Shown here: piece after piece, positions 5,012-5,384 of the stretch
How the letters are laid out: each line of letters begins with the position of its first letter
Numbering within the stretch: position 1 is the first letter of the stretch
Assembly (NCBI GenBank): GCA_937926415.1
Contig: CALBAF010000513.1
Coordinates: 1 to 5,384 of the forward strand
DNA: 5,384 nt
Reading direction: 5' to 3'
Origin: an uncultured Actinomyces sp.
GTDB lineage: Bacteria; Actinomycetota; Actinomycetes; Actinomycetales; Actinomycetaceae
Program-made: the position numbers and the translations under genes
Notes under the pieces: generated by a model
What the model saw: the letters and a program-made list of their open reading frames with translations, nothing else
The model's database searches: none
Told to the model about the DNA's origin: nothing

Positions 5012-5041
5012 GCGCCGCGGCTGCCCCTGCAGCCGCGGCGC
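5012..5041. terminator. Hairpin between convergent genes, probable terminator
   Basis: A perfect 13-bp GC stem (5012-5024 with 5029-5041) with the 4-nt loop CCCT lies between the end of yoeB and the end of the minus-strand gene at 5060. Neither side has a good T-tract, so it may act as a shared, less classical terminator or a 3'-end stabiliser for either transcript. The rest of the 107-bp gap shows nothing else. Confidence 0.65.
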
Positions 5042-5059
5042 CCACGCACACAACAACGC

Positions 5060-5384
5060 TCAGAACGTCAAGAATCCCCACCGGATCAGGTCGCGCAGGG
5101 GCGCCTCGATCTCGGCGCGCACGTCGTCGACGTCGGCCTCGGTGAGCATCGCGACGGCCGCCGCGATCTGTCCGACCGTCAGCTCACCGTCGGAGGCGCC
5201 CACGACCGCGGATACTGCCGAGGAGACGGGCACAGAACGGCCCAGTCCCCCACCCTGGTGCATGATGAGCAGCTCCGGGTCGGCGCTGCCCGGCACATAG
5301 TGGCGCTCCTCGCGCACGTCGGAGCCGCGCGTCAGCGCCACCTCCCACAGCTCCGGGGCGCGCAGGGAGGCCAGCGCCCACGCC
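5060..5384 (-). CDS. C-terminal end of a probable SAM-dependent methyltransferase (cut by the window edge)
   Basis: The minus-strand frame is open from the right edge to the TGA at 5062-5060, giving 107 codons. It starts WALASLRAPELWEVALTRGS, continues with EERHYVPGSADPELLIMHQGGGLGR, then SAVVGASDGELTVGQIAAAVA, and ends RDLIRWGFLTF. From memory, the pattern (a Pro-Gly-x-x-Asp-Pro segment, then LxxQGGGLxR, then a small helical domain with DGELTVGQI and a closing hydrophobic WGFL) is that of the C-terminal domain of actinobacterial class I methyltransferases. The catalytic Rossmann domain is outside the window, so this is a family-pattern call. An internal GTG at 5341 is not the true start. It points in the same direction as topA, with the plus-strand accessory genes in between. 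Confidence 0.65.
   Translation of the reverse strand, partial: AWALASLRAPELWEVALTRGSDVREERHYVPGSADPELLIMHQGGGLGRSVPVSSAVSAVVGASDGELTVGQIAAAVAMLTEADVDDVRAEIEAPLRDLIRWGFLTF

Overview
The window is high-GC DNA with GGAGG-type ribosome binding sites and several probable leaderless starts. Its protein families (actinobacterial-type TopA, DUF1266, a C-terminal methyltransferase domain resembling those of Actinobacteria) point to an actinomycete. The style fits Actinomycetaceae such as Actinomyces or Schaalia, but the genus is a guess.

Layout. The left edge (1-659, minus) is the first 219 codons of topA, DNA topoisomerase I. A gap of about 300 bp follows, with divergent promoters. On the plus strand come a membrane-anchored DUF1266 protein (977-2002) and, 29 bp later, an 89-aa membrane protein (2032-2301), closed by a strong intrinsic terminator (2325-2366). 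Next is an ABC-F ATPase (2547-4256) of the ribosome-protection type. Then come a short coding relic (4271-4320) that copies the 3' end of the DUF1266 gene, and a complete YefM-YoeB toxin-antitoxin operon (4411-4952) with its paired operator. The right edge (5060-5384, minus) is the C-terminal end of a probable SAM-dependent methyltransferase, separated from yoeB by a 13-bp hairpin.

Interpretation. topA and the methyltransferase fragment lie on the minus strand and look like a core chromosomal block. The roughly 4.3 kb of plus-strand genes between them looks accessory: an uncharacterised membrane pair, an ABC-F gene and a toxin-antitoxin pair, with DUF1266-tail relics on both sides of the ABC-F gene.

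The most interesting signal is the ABC-F leader. A consensus TATAAT lies 6 bp before a three-codon ORF (Met-Asp-Ser-stop). The stop codon of that ORF runs into the left arm of a perfect 10-bp inverted repeat, and the right arm contains the ABC-F start codon. This is the geometry expected of ribosome-dependent translational control with a leaderless micro-ORF, a plausible and possibly undescribed antibiotic-responsive switch.
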